This document shows, piece after piece, positions 30,377 through 41,860 of a stretch of DNA of 64,000 nt (position 1 is the first letter of the stretch; the number at the start of each line of letters is the position of its first letter). The stretch covers positions 99,976,326 to 100,040,325 of the forward strand of contig OX465281.1 in the NCBI GenBank assembly GCA_949987705.1, given 5' to 3'. The notes beneath the pieces were generated by a model that ran no database searches, was not told the DNA's origin, and worked only from the letters and a program-made list of their open reading frames with translations. A program made the position numbers and the translations under genes. This DNA is from Thereva unica (Eukaryota > Arthropoda > Insecta > Diptera > Therevidae).

Positions 30377-31018
30377 AATGGTGAAATAAATTTTTTTTTT
30401 TACTTCGGTGTAACATGTTTTAATTCTATTTCTCACTAAATTATATTATTTAATAATGATACTCAGGAGAACATAAACATTTATTTACTTAAAAGTGCAA
30501 AAAAATCATTTTCTTGAGGTTTTATGGCTCTTCGGCGGCTTTATAAATCATTAAGAAATTTCGCGGAAATAATATAAATTATTTATTTGTTTATATGCAT
30601 ATTTTATATGTTGTTCATTTTATTATTGTTTATAGTCATGTAGGTGGTGCTGTAGACCAAAACAAAAATTTAATTTTATCGAACTTCGCTGTGGATTTGT
30701 CACAAAAAATATGTATGATTTAAACGAAACATTTGGTAGGTTTAAAACGAAAAGTAGATATCTAATTTTTACCAGGGCATATAAACGCTTACTGAAATGA
30801 ATGAAAATTTATAAATTTAATTGCACGAACGATGTATTTAAGACCGTCCTTATAGTCCATGAATATAAGGAAGTGATTTTTCTCAGAATTGTTAATATTT
30901 TACAAAAATTTTACAAACGATTTGCCCCATATCTAAAAAATTTTGCAGCCCTTTGTTTAAAAGCATATTTTTAAGTTTTTATTAACTAAATTTGTATGTA
31001 TCTCTTCAGAATAACAAA

Positions 31019-31150
31019 ACAAAAGTGGGATATTGTGCCTAGAAACTAGCCACTAATTACGCTTTTTCTTGGTATTCCTTCTATTGAATAACACTTCAGA
31101 CTGGATGACAATATATTAAGTGAAGATTGTGAAGAATTGCGAAAATATTC
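31019..31150 (-). repeat. Edge fragment of the giant-palindrome family
   Basis: GTGGGATATTGTGCCTAGAA followed by GCCACTAATTACGC and the CAGACTGGATGACAATATA segment matches the ends of the 31.9-39.0 kb palindrome and 22.5 kb. Confidence 0.7.
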
Positions 31151-31499
31151 AAACAAATAACTCGAAAAACTAACGCATCTTTCATGGAGATGCTGCTGAA
31201 AGGATTATACAATAATTGCCCGCCAAGAATTTGAGCGAATTGATATATTTTAATTGCACCCCATCTATTACAAAGAATAGTGAACACCATCTATGGCAAT
31301 ATTAAATTACTCTTCGTTTTACCTATGATTATCAATTTCCATAAAATATACAAAATAAATTTCATAAATAATAGAAAATCTGTTGTCATAAATCAGTTGT
31401 TTACTTCCTTCTAAAGTTTATACATATCTTGCATTGGAATGTACCTTTTTATGAAAGCATGAATAAATAGGTTTATTGCCACATAACTACAAGTTAGTG

Positions 31500-31565
31500 T
31501 TTGGAGTAATGGGAAGGCGCTAGATCGGGGTGCGAAAGGACCAGGGTTCGATTCTTGATGAATTT
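31500..31565 (+). repeat. tRNA-like sequence (degenerate)
   Basis: GGTTCGATTC is a good B-box, and TGGAGTAATGG about 40 bp upstream resembles an A-box. No convincing cloverleaf. Confidence 0.35.
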
Positions 31566-32299
31566 TTTAAGTACTTTTTTTAGCTTTTTTAGTTATGATG
31601 ATTTATTGTAGTATAATAAACTAAGCCTGCGTTGATGATAAAATCTCAAAGCGGCGACTAATTAAAACCTTTGGGACATGTTCAATTGTGAGCTATAACT
31701 CAATCTATAATAAGCTAAATAAGCCAAATCCGTTTTTAGCGAAAACTTTTATTTCACGTTGCATTGATTTAATTTTGTCATTGGCCATGGAGATTCATAA
31801 GTATTACACTGACCAACGCTATATATAATTAATTTTGCAAAGTTTTTGTTAAAGGCTTATGTAGGTTATAAGTTGTGAGACTTTGCGTAATCTAAAACTT
31901 AACAAAGTATTTAACAAACACTACCAAAATCATCATAACTTAAACTAGTGGGATGTTGTGCCTAGAGACTAGCCACTAATTACGCTTTTTCATGATATTC
32001 TTTCTGTTGAAAAACACTTCAGACTGGATGACAATATACATATTAAGTGGAGATTGTGAAGATTCACGAAAACAATCCAACAACTACAACACATACAAAT
32101 ACAACTACATATAATATTGTTAAAAATTCGGCTTACCGCACCTTTTGTTAACCGACTTCAAAAAACGAGGAGGTTACTCAATTCGACGTGTAGGTATTTT
32201 GTAGTCCTGTTCACGCATAACTTTGTAACCCAATGACTTTTTTGCCTTTTTTTTGGTTCATTTGAAGGGGGAGTTTCCCACGGTGGTCCCGTTAAATTT

Positions 32300-32375
32300 T
32301 TTCGACGGAAAAATCCTTCGTCTGTGGGGCTGCGGGTTCGATCCTTCGGCCCGCGGTGCTTTTTTTTCGTCATAA
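32300..32375 (+). repeat. SINE fragment in left arm
   Basis: GGGGCTGCGGGTTCGATCC with the B-box, then CTTCGGCCCGCGGTGC and a T-run. Compared with the right-arm copy it lacks the A-box half. Confidence 0.55.
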
Positions 32376-34435
32376 TAATTTATTTTTTATAATTTCCTTC
32401 GGGGAATTTTGTTTCATTTTTTTATGGCGTATAGTAGCCGTGTTTTTTTAATGAACTATATGGTTCTTTCATCGAGTTCATTAAAAAAAAAGCTAAAACG
32501 ACAAGGGAAATTTCATGTAGCGCCTACTTCGATGCTTAAAAATTTCAAAATAAAACGGAAGTTAAGTGTTATTTTTTGCACTGTTACACGAACTCCTCGC
32601 TAGAAAATAATAAATCTGCTTCTAAAAAATTAATTATTTGTTATAAATTTGCTCTCATCACTTTCCTGTTGTTTTTATTTTTAAATTACGTCTTTCCGAC
32701 CCCCGAAAGTATGCAACATGCCAATCCCCGAAACAACATGCCAACACCCGAACGTATGCAATAAGAAAATTAAGAAATTTCCTAAAACCTCGATAGAAAC
32801 CCCGATAAAACCTGGGTTTTCAGATTTGTATGGGAAAGAACTATATAGTTCATTAAAAAAAACACGGCTGGTGTAGTATAGTATAAACTATTGTTTATAT
32901 TAAATAAAGAAATACACCATGACGTGGGCGAAGAATCAAAAAATTTTATTGTTTACATTTGATTTCTCCGATATCAATGGCAATTAAGCTTATATTTCCT
33001 AGATTTGTATGTGTGTGCAGTGTAAACAAATCTTGCAACTTGATTTTGACCCACTTCCATATAAGCGGTCAGCTGCAAATTTTACACATGCGTATAATGA
33101 CGAGTATAGTACAGTAGATAAGCAATTTCTTTTAATTTTCCCCAGAGAATTTTGTTTCATATTAAATAAGTTTTTTTTAAATTTGTCCGAAAATATGCGA
33201 AGACTTTACTGCAAAAACTATTTAGCTGCTGTTTCGATTTTTTTCAATGGCGCAGCGTCGGTTATACTTCTCAGAATGGATTTAAAAAGAAGAATCATTC
33301 TCGCAATACGTACGCTGCGTCGTCGATTAAACGATACTACGGCAGCGTGTTATACTTATCGTAAAGCTAGGTTTATACGCAACGATTTAGTTTTTTAAAT
33401 TGTCTGGCGCAAGTCGAATTGTGTAAATTAGCTGAGTGCAAAAGACGAGTGAAAATTGCCTCCATTAGTTATTGCTCATTATATTTATACTTATCTACGC
33501 GTTATATTATGTTACATTGATTGTGATAAGGTCGGAGGAGCAAGTGGTCGAACATCACCGAGATACATATATTTGGTACAATCCAAACATTTTAAATTGT
33601 CCAAGCCAAACAGTTGAGTTCACACACAACGATCTATTTGTGCCGTGTAGACCTACCTTAATAATTTTTTTTACATTGCCCCCGAAAAAAATGAATGGAC
33701 TAAAAAGTACGAAATAAAAAAAAAATTTAAAAACCGCCTTCAGAAAAAAAAAAACAATCCCGCGATGCACAAAAAAGGATGAAATAATTATTTGTAATTC
33801 TTAACAACATTAATCCAATCAGAATGGATCTAGAAAGAAGAATCACTTTTGAAGACGGTGGCAGGCAGTAGTTGACTTTGATTGCACTAACTCTTGCTTG
33901 GGGAATTGTTTTCATTTCTTTGTTAGGCTTATGCCCTTAATACATCACTCACAGATGTTAGCACCGTCTTCCAAAGTGATTCTTCTTTTTAAATCCATTC
34001 TGAGAAGTATAACACGCCGCCGCGCCATTGAAAAAAATCGAAGCAGCAGCTAAATAGTAAAGTCTTTGCATATTTTCGGACAAATTAAAAAAAAAACTTA
34101 TTTAATATGAAACAAAATTCTCTGGGGAAAATTAAAAGAAATTGTTTATCTACTGTACTATACTTGTCATTATGCGCATGTGTAAAATTTGCAGCTGATC
34201 GCTTATATGGAAGTGGGTCAAAATCAAGTTGCAAGATTTGTTTACACTGCACACACATACAAATCTAGGAAATATAAGCTTAATTGCCATTGATATCGGA
34301 GAAATCAAATGTAAACAATAAAATTTTTTGATTCTTCGCCCACGTCATGGTGTATTTCTTTATTTAATATAAACAATAGTTTATACTATACTACACCAGC
34401 CGTGTTTTTTTTAATGAACTATATAGTTCTTTCCC

Positions 34436-36446
34436 CAGGGTGGCGATTCTTCTGGAAATTCTGGAAGTCAGGGAAATGTCAGGGAATTTTAAATTTCTGG
34501 AAAAGTCAGGGAAAAATCAGGGAAAAAATGTGAGAGTCAGGGAATTTCGTTTGTTGTAAAATTAATTTAAAAATCATTAATTTTCTCAGGATAAAATTTT
34601 AAGTTTTACGCGATAATAATACAATATGGCAATATATGTATGTATATATATTTATCGCCGGCCCTAGCCTTTGCTCAGGGTGGAGCGGGACCTTATTTCG
34701 GCGCCTTTTTTCGACGCTATTTCGGGTTGTCCTAGATTAACCTTTTTTCGAGACCTGCCCCGGCAGCCGTGACGTTCAGTTTTACTGGACAAGCTTTATA
34801 TTGGAAGCAGTTTTCATTTCCTTAAGGGATTGTGCCCTCCCCCATGTACGAGCCTTTTCGGACTGGGCTGTCCCCTAAGGATTTAAGCGGTGGTTTCTAC
34901 GGTCAGTGGTGGTTTCTCATCAGCGGAATAGAGGGAAGAACATGTAGCATAACACTTTTTGTAGCGGGCGATGTGACGGAATGTAACTCCAAAGCGGGTC
35001 AACCTCTAGCGTGGAGCTGCACCACTTTTGCAGTGAGCGACACAATTGTTGCGATAGTCCAGGACCGGGTTTCGGTTGTAGAGCCTTTTAATAAATAATA
35101 GCATAACAGGGCATTAGAGCAAGTGTTTCTTACCAAAGTTGCTTCCACGGTGTTTCGCCAGCTACGCCAGCCTTTCTTAAGTTGGTTGCCTCTGGGTTTC
35201 TGCTTCCTTGATGATCTGAGCGGATATGATCGTGGTTGCTCGCCAGGTGCTGGCGGTCGATGACGGGACATTGCAAGTTTGGCTTTGGGCACTGTGGGAC
35301 ATGGGATTTTCCAGATCCTAAGCCGCCAAACCAAACCAAACTTGCCGCCAATATGGCTACCCTTTCTGCCATTTGATCGGACTTCTTTTCTGAAGGGTTT
35401 TCAGTCGGATTCTCAAACCGTATGCCCGGAGTCTTCACCTTTTCGCCGAGTTATTGTGGTTTGGAGGAAATTCTGAGGGTCATATTATCTTCTTATTAAG
35501 TAAAACGGCATTCTTCTCTACCTCGAGGACGATGCAGAGCCCAGCAGCTGCTGCACGGGAATACGTAGCATTCCGCACCGTGGTTAGTGGGCTCAGTCTG
35601 CCCTCCTTGAAGAGGTATCCCGGAAATTTCCCTTCATTGGAGCCACATTCGGCACCCTACTCCATGGGTTCAGAAATATCCAACTGGCCTTGCAGGTCGT
35701 TCTCTTAGGGGATATGAAAGCCCAAGAAGTGTTTGGAACTTTGAGAGGTGCTAAGGTTTTTTGAAAAAATGCACCATCAATATTTTATTTTTGCTCGAAA
35801 TTGTTTTTCGCATTCATTTTGGCGCCCCTTGACACCTGGCGACCGCTCCATTCGCTCTACCCAAGGGCCGGCGCTGTATATATAAATACTGCTATCTATG
35901 AAAGTTAATTTACATAGCAATAGGTCATTTGTTCTACGAATCTAGGGTTAATTCAAAAACTCATCACTGCAGAATTCAACTTCAGACTTAAATTTCAATT
36001 TTCGGTTCAAGATGTAGACATGGAGAACGCCAGTAATAAATTACAGCAGCTAGTATTAATCTGGGAATAGCTACTACTGTCGCTCTGAAAAAAGCAGAGA
36101 TGCATTTGGGCGTATTTGAGTCGTTCTTATATTAAAACAACAAGAGTGAAGGACAGAGTATTCGGCGACGAATTCAATTTTGTCAAAAAAAGTATAATCG
36201 CAAAAATTGTCAGCTGACCCTTTTTTCACTAACCCCTTCAATTTAAATTTTTAAATACCTCGCTTTCAAAGAACGATATAAATACCCATTATAAATTGGT
36301 CGAACATATGTATATGTTACATATAATATTATAGTATTATGTTCTATCACAATTGTTTTGTTAGGTCAGGGAATTTTTTAGATTAGTCAGGGAAAAGTCA
36401 GGGGAAAGTCAGGGAATTCAAAATCATCAATGGAATCGCCACCCTG
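34436..36446. mobile_element. hAT-like insertion with 5-bp duplication in the right arm
   Basis: The ends are inverted: CAGGGTGGCGATTC on the left and the same reading inward from the right. TTCCC flanks both sides (34431-34435 and 36447-36451). The left palindrome arm shows the empty site with a single TTCCC. Subterminal DNA on both sides repeats GTCAGGGAAA-type motifs in the same direction. CAGGG ends are usual for hAT elements. A 5-bp duplication is not the usual 8 bp but is known for the hAT5 branch. A different superfamily is possible. No transposase; another element is nested inside. Confidence 0.8.
34656..35876. mobile_element. Nested hAT-type MITE
   Basis: The inverted ends are CGCCGGCCCT on the left and CAGCGCCGGCCCT reading inward from the right, followed by similar GAGCGG stretches. 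The right end has the CAG expected for hAT, and the left has lost it. Both flanks are TATA-like, so the duplication cannot be read. The interior is GC-richer than its surroundings and has short open frames on both strands without motifs. Confidence 0.6.
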
Positions 36447-36902
36447 TTCCCATACAAATCTGAAAACCCAGGTTTTATCGGGGTTTCTATCGAGGTTTTG
36501 GGAAATTTCTTAATTTTCTTATTGCATACGTTCGGGTGTTGGCATGTTGTTTCGGGGATTGGCATGTTGCATACTTTCGGGGGTCGGAAAGACGTAATTT
36601 AAAAATAAAAACAACAGGAAAGTGATGAGAGCAAATTTATAACAAATAATTAATTTTTTAGAAGCAGATTTATTATTTTCTAGCGAGGAGTTCGTGTAAC
36701 AGTGCAAAAAATAACACTTAACTTCCGTTTTATTTTGAAATTTTTAAGCATCGAAGTAGGCGCTACATGAAATTTCCCTTGTCGTTTTAGCTTTTTTTTT
36801 AATGAACTCGATGAAAGAACCATATAGTTCATTAAAAAAACACGGCTACTATATGCCATAAAAAATGAAACAAAATTCCCCGAAGGAAATTATAAAAAAT
36901 AA

Positions 36903-36995
36903 ATTATTATGACGAAAAAAAAGCACCGCGGGCCGAAGGATCGAACCCGCAGCCCCACAGACGAAGGATTTTTCCGTAGCCCTTGCGCCATGGCA
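36903..36995 (-). repeat. tRNA-derived SINE head
   Basis: On the minus strand TGGCGCAAGGG (A-box, 36980-36990) and GGTTCGAT-CC (B-box, 36938-36947) are spaced about as in a tRNA, followed by a T-run at 36912-36920 (plus-strand A-run). It is the mirror copy of 32300-32375 but more complete. Confidence 0.6.
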
Positions 36996-37071
36996 GACAC
37001 TACCGGTGGTTGACTAATATGCTAATAAATCATTTCAGAAAGAAGAAAAAGAGAAAAAGAAAACAAAATGC

Positions 37072-37150
37072 TGCCCGACCAGGCTCGAACCTTCAACGCT
37101 ACACGCCGCTGAACCAAGGATCCGACGCTCTACCCGCTCCACCATCGGCC
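37072..37150 (-). repeat. tRNA-like sequence, right arm only
   Basis: On the minus strand GGCCGAT and GTCGGGC pair at six of seven positions as an acceptor stem. TGGTGGAGCGGGTAGAGC fits a D-arm with A-box, and GGTTCGAGCC is a B-box. The T-stem pairs poorly. It could be a decayed tRNA gene or a SINE head. It is absent from the left arm. Confidence 0.5.
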
Positions 37151-37388
37151 TGCTGCCGGATTTACAACAATAAAGTAATTTGTTCGGTGCCTATGAAATG
37201 TTTAGGTTAAACTAATTTTAACAGTTTTTTATGCCTAACTTCGAACTCCTTTATCAGAATTTCGAAAAAATTTAACGGGACCACCGTGGGAAACTCCCCC
37301 TTCAAATGAACCAAAAAAAACAAAAAAAGTGCCATGGCTTCTCGATGGCACAGTAGACATGAATAGACCCCAAGGATAAGACATATTC

Positions 37389-38577
37389 ATGTCAAAAACA
37401 AAAACAACAAAAACAATAAAAACAACAAAAACAGCAAAAACAACAAAAACAACAAAAACAACAAAAGCAGCAAAAACAACAAAAACAACAAAACAACAAA
37501 AACAGCAAAAACAGCAAAAACAACAAAAACAAATAAAACAACAAAAACAGCAAAAACAACAAAAACAGCAAAAGCAACAAAAGCAACAAAAACAGCAAAA
37601 ACAACAAAACCAACAAAAGCAGCAAAAACAGCAAAAACAACAAAAACAACAAAAACAGCAAAAACAACAAAAACAACAAAACCAACAAAAACAGCAAAAA
37701 CAGCAAAAACAACAAAAACAGCAAAAAGAGCAAAAACAACAAAAACAACAAAACCAACAAAAACAGCAAAAACAACAAAAACAGCAAAAGCAACAAAAAC
37801 AACAAAAACAGGAAAATCAACAAAAACGACCAAACCAATAAAAACAACAAAAACAGCAAAAACAGCAAAAACAACAAATAACACAAAACCAACAAAAACA
37901 GCAAAAACAACAAAAACAGCAAAAACAACAAAAACAGCAAAAACAACAAAAACAACAAAAGCAACAAAAACAACAAAAACAGCAAAAGCAACAAAAACAA
38001 CAGAAACAACAGAAACAACAAAAACAACAAAAACAACAAAACCAACAAAAACAACAAAAACAGCAAAAACAACAAAAACAACAAAAACACAAAACCAACA
38101 AAAACAACAAAACCAACAAAAACAGCAAAAGCAACAAAAACAACAAAAACAGCAAAATCAACAAAAACGACCAAACCAATAAAAACAGCAAAAACAACAA
38201 AAACAACCAAACCAACAAAAACAGCAAAAACAACAAAAACAACAAACACCAACAAAAACAGCAAAAACAACAAAAACAGCAAAAACAGCAAAAACAACAA
38301 AAACAGCAAAAACAACAAAAACAGCAAAAGCAACAAAAACAACAAAAACAGCAAAATCAACAAAAACGACCAAACCAATAAAAACAGCAAAAACAGCAAA
38401 AACAACAAAAACAACCAAACCAACAAAAACAGCAAAAACAACAAAAACAACGAAAACAGCAAAAACAACAAATAACACAAAACCAACAAAAACAGCAAAA
38501 ACAACAAGAACAGCAAAAACAACAAAAACAGCAAAAGCAACAAAAACAACAAAAACAACAAAAACAGCAAAAAACAA
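37389..38577. repeat. CAAAAA/CAACAAAAA low-complexity array, about 1.2 kb
   Basis: The plus strand is built from CAAAAA hexamers mixed with CAG and CAA triplets (CAACAAAAACAGCAAAAA). There is no strict long period, and most units are in triplet phase. Because stops are rare in such sequence, frames up to 392 codons stay open, made only of Lys/Gln on one strand and Leu/Phe/Val on the other. I do not regard these as genes. Confidence 0.95.
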
Positions 38578-39289
38578 AAATTTATCCTAAAAGTATGCTA
38601 AACAATAATGAGTCATGGTAACGATTTTCGTCTCCGCACATTCTTTCAAATAGACTCCAGGGATAAGACATATTCATGTCAAAAAGGCAAGAAAGTCATT
38701 GGGTTACAAAGTTATGCGTGAACAGGACTACAAAATACCTACACGTCGAATTGAGTAACCACCTCGTTTTTTGAAGTCGGTTAACAAAAGGTGCGGTAAG
38801 CCGAATTTTTAACAATATTATATGTAGTTGTATTTGTATGTGTTGTAGTTGTTGGATTGTTTTCGTGGATCTTCACAATCTCCACTTAATATGTATATTG
38901 TCATCCAGTCTGAAGTGTTATTCAACAGAAAGAATATCATGAAAAAGCGTAATTAGTGGCTAGTCTCTAGGCACAACATCCCACTAGTTTAAATTCAGGC
39001 GCAAACCTGCTTTTTTCAATTTTTACTAAAAAATAACAAAATTAAAAATGTGTCTATTTTATGATTATTATGCACTTATAAAGAAATGTTATTATTTATA
39101 TTATTAAACTAATGTTGAAAACCCATTCCCATTGATTTTAGAGGTTTACAACAGAAATTTGCAGCCCTAAAACTCAAATCAGTGCAACTATCGCCATCTA
39201 ACAAACTAGCTGGAAAGATGTTTGTCCATATCTACTTACTCTATAATCAATGCCATATATGTAGTTCATTAAAAAAACACGGCTTTTAA

Positions 39290-40075
39290 TAGCAGTAAGG
39301 GAAATAAACACAACTATCAAGGCATTAATTCTGGCAACATCCATGGTCATAAAGTGAATTAAAGTGAAACATTGCAATTAATTTGAAGTTGGATATTAGA
39401 AAATAACTTTGAATAAATAAACTAAGGGCCTGTGGGAATTCAATGACTAAAATTTAGTGTCGGTAATACAATATTTAGTCTTTTGGCGAGGAGACTAAAT
39501 TTTTTGACAGTTGACTAAATTGATTTTGAATTTGTTTCAAAATAGCTCAATACAACTGAAAATAAAGTGGAGAAATAATAGATTGTTGTCAATAATGATA
39601 TCTTCTGCATCCGTATATTTAGCTGCTTACTGTATAAAAAGCATTTACTATCAATTATAAAAGTAAAAATTATTGTCAATTGAATTTAGTCATCTAGTGA
39701 ATTCACACAGCAATTTCCTACATTAGCTCAAAAACTGCAAAATTTAGTTTAGTCATCAATTTAGTCACAATTCACACAGGCCCTAATATTAAACATTTGT
39801 GATTAGAGTTTGAAGTGAAACATTGTAATTAAATTGACGTTGAACACTAGAAAACAATTTTGTATAAATTAACTAATATTAAACATTTGTGATTAGAATT
39901 TGAAGTGAGACATTGTAATTAATTTGAATTTGAATGTGACAAAATAACTTTAAATAAACTGAATTATTTTTGAAAGTGAATTTGTAAATAATCTAAGCAT
40001 TTGTGATCAATAAACTGAATTATTTCTGAAAGTGAATTTGTAAATAATCTAACAAACTTGATCACGGCACACTTA
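39290..40075. repeat. Diverged tandem repeat, unit about 110 bp
   Basis: Units contain TATTAAACATTTGTGATTAG, GTGAAACATTGTAATTAA and AATAACTTTAAATAAACT. Three to four copies occur, the first interrupted by a MITE. Between copies the last part repeats as CTGAATTATTTYTGAAAGTG. It may be part of an LTR or leader, because gag-like sequence lies downstream at 41.4 kb. That link is speculative. Confidence 0.65.
39426..39783. mobile_element. PIF/Harbinger-type MITE with TAA duplication
   Basis: The inverted ends start GGGCCTGTG and are flanked by TAA on both sides (39423-39425 and 39784-39786). The next tandem unit shows the uninterrupted site (ACTAATATTAAAC). Subterminal sequence is rich in TTTAGTC and its complement. 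Three-bp TAA duplication fits PIF/Harbinger. Confidence 0.85.
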
Positions 40076-40179
40076 TGCTTAACTTACAATGAAGGGAAAC
40101 GCGTTTAATTCTATATCTCAGAAACTATGCATTTAACGACAAAAATGTATATAATCTTTTTTGTAGATAAATAAATGAT

Positions 40180-41140
40180 TTAACTTTTTGTTTAGAAGTT
40201 TTTTTTTAAAGTCAATATGTTCGGAGTTATAGTGCTTCAAACTTTATATATCACTTTCTTTGCACTATATTTCGTTAACGGTTAGCCAGCCATAAAAAAC
40301 TCCTTCCTAAGACTTATAGAACACATCTATAATTTTCGTTATAATTATTTTTTACGTAGGGCTAATAGCACGAGTTATAGTGCTTTAACTGTCAAAAAAC
40401 GTGAATTCAAAAGTAGTTTTTTGCCAATATCTTTTTAATTGCACGTTTTATTGCAACACTGATTATACCTTTTTTGTGCGAAATTTCATTTCCCACATTT
40501 TTTGCTCAGACGATTTCCAGTTAACTTGATATTTATGGGTTTATTACACCTTAAACGTTAATAAGGAATGGTTATTTACCAATATCTCATCAACTATTCA
40601 TTTGCGACGAAAATTTATACCAACAAATAAGTTTATTATAAAATTCTGTAAAAATTTTGCTTTAAACATTTTTTTGTAGCATTTATACTTTAGCCGCTAT
40701 TCAGCGCCAAGCTTCGAAGATTAATGCACATAAATGTGCATACAAATAATTTCTTTGGCGCACAAACTCTATTCCACAGACCTCCCGAAAAAAAATTATG
40801 GGAAATGAAGCCACGGACAAAAAACGTTATAATCAGTTTTGCAATAAAACGTGCAATTAAAAAGATATTGGCAAAAAACTACTTTTGAATTCACGTTTTT
40901 CGACAGTTAAAGCACTATAACTCGTGCTTTATTAGCCCTACGTAAAAAGTAATTATGAAAAAAATTATAGATATGTAATTGTATGTTCTATAAGTCTTAG
41001 GAAGAAGTTTTTTATGGCGGGCTAGCCGTTAACGAAATATAGTGCAAAGAAAGTGATATATAAAGTTTGAAGCACTATAACTCCGAACATATTGCCTGTA
41101 CAAATAAAATATCTGAACAAAAAAGTTAAATCATTTATTT
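40180..41140. mobile_element. Foldback repeat, arms about 320-350 bp
   Basis: 40180-40500 and 40790-41140 are inverted copies. Shared landmarks are GTTCGGAGTTATAGTGCTTC, GCCCTACGTAAAAA and ATTGCACGTTTTATTGCAA. The spacer is about 290 bp. The outer ends are not sharp. A related unpaired segment may lie at 44.75-44.95 kb. Confidence 0.75.
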
Positions 41141-41141
41141 G

Positions 41142-41368
41142 AAGCCACACCTTGCGACGCGAAAACGAAAATCTAGCCAAACAGGCCCTTGACTGGAATC
41201 CGCAAGGATTCCGTCGAGTAGGACGACCTAGAACAACGTGGAGGAGAACCCTACTAGCAGAAGCCGCAACAACTGGGAGATCCTGGTCGGAGCTGAGAGC
41301 TGTCGCGCAAAACAGAGTCCGCTGGAGGGCAACTGTTTCCGCCCTATGTCCCATGAGGGATTAAAGGA
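41142..41368 (+). pseudogene. RTE-like LINE, 3' end of the ORF
   Basis: The translation reads AKQALDWNPQGFRRVGRPRT followed by TWRRTLLAEAATTGRSWSEL and AQNRVRWRATVSALCPMRD, then a stop. WNPQG-x-R-x-GRP-TWRR followed by W-x-L-x-x-AQ-R-x-W is the C-terminal signature of RTE-type LINEs. The short ATG-rich tail (GCGCAATGATGAATGA) is also typical. A second copy of the last 97 bp lies at 58571-58668. Confidence 0.85.
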
Positions 41369-41383
41369 GCGCAATGATGAATG

Positions 41384-41720
41384 AGCACCAATTTTTATCG
41401 AAATATCAAAACACGAATCAAACAGTTGCGGAATACGTTGATTCCTTAAGGAACGAAATAGGACGTTGTGAATTTGTATTTTCTCAATTGCAAACGTATT
41501 CTTACGAGCAAATTCATAACAGGAATTTCAGACGTAAATATTAGGGAACAACTTCTTCAAACAGATATATCAGATTTCGACGCAATAGTTGAAAAAGTAG
41601 TAGCGCTCGAACCTTCCAAAATAGATTCAAGAGACATAACCAGGAAGGCATCAAATTCAATTATTATGGAAATAAATGAGATAGCTACAAGAAAGGAAAG
41701 AGTTTGTATACACAAAGGTC
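41384..41720 (+). pseudogene. Ty3/gypsy-type gag fragment
   Basis: QFLSKYQNTNQTVAEYVDSL then RNEIGRCEFVF in one frame, and after a shift SKFITGISDVNIREQLLQTD and FDAIVEKVVALEPSKI. This is the capsid C-terminal region of gypsy gags (FI-GL-D--IREQLL). It is broken by at least one frameshift, with no zinc knuckle after it. Confidence 0.65.
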
Positions 41721-41737
41721 TTATATGGACTATGCCT

Positions 41738-41860
41738 TATGGGGCTCATCCACAGGCCAACTAGTTACCCAAACTGAGTTGTGTAAAGAGTTGGTCTTTT
41801 ACTACCAACGCACACTGGTCGATTTTCAAAAAAAGCTGGCCAAAAGTCAAAAAAGGTTGG
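41738..41860 (+). repeat. End of a MITE of the 48.6-51.3 kb family
   Basis: TTATGGGGCTCATCCACAGG and the following CCAACTAGTTACCC stretch match the ends in the later MITE nest. The inner part (GACCAGTGTGC region) matches 48.66-48.75 kb in inverted orientation, so the two may be the ends of one element split by later insertions. Confidence 0.55.

Larger units (their letters stand above)
31946..38998. mobile_element. Giant foldback (palindromic) element with unequal arms
   Basis: The left arm 31946-33310 and right arm 33980-38998 are inverted copies at high identity once extra sequence in the right arm is removed. Both ends read ACTAGTGGGATGTTGTGCC inward. The right arm alone carries a 2,011-bp hAT-like insertion (34436-36446), about 290 bp with a tRNA-like sequence (about 36980-37268), and a CAAAAA-rich array (about 37315-38690). 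The centre (33310-33980) holds a further small inverted repeat. Open frames inside are mirrored on both strands and look non-coding. No transposase is visible. Confidence 0.85.

Noticed and set aside
32576..32764. 62-codon frame found twice (also 36519-36707 on the minus strand)
   Set aside because: The perfect duplicate is explained by the two palindrome arms and not by selection on a protein.
33009..33398. 129-codon open frame in the giant palindrome
   Set aside because: Lies in the palindrome arm, has an inverted and interrupted copy at about 33.98-34.26 kb, and shows no recognisable domain.
37392..38570. 392-codon minus-strand open frame and its plus-strand 150-codon counterpart
   Set aside because: Composed of only a few residues because the CAAAAA-type array cannot form stops in these frames. 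No domain, no start context, absent from the other palindrome arm.
31946..38998. TTAA as target duplication of the giant palindrome
   Set aside because: TTAA flanks both ends, but the edge copy at 22.5 kb ends in TTTG and the one at 31.0 kb in AAAA, so it may be palindrome sequence or chance.
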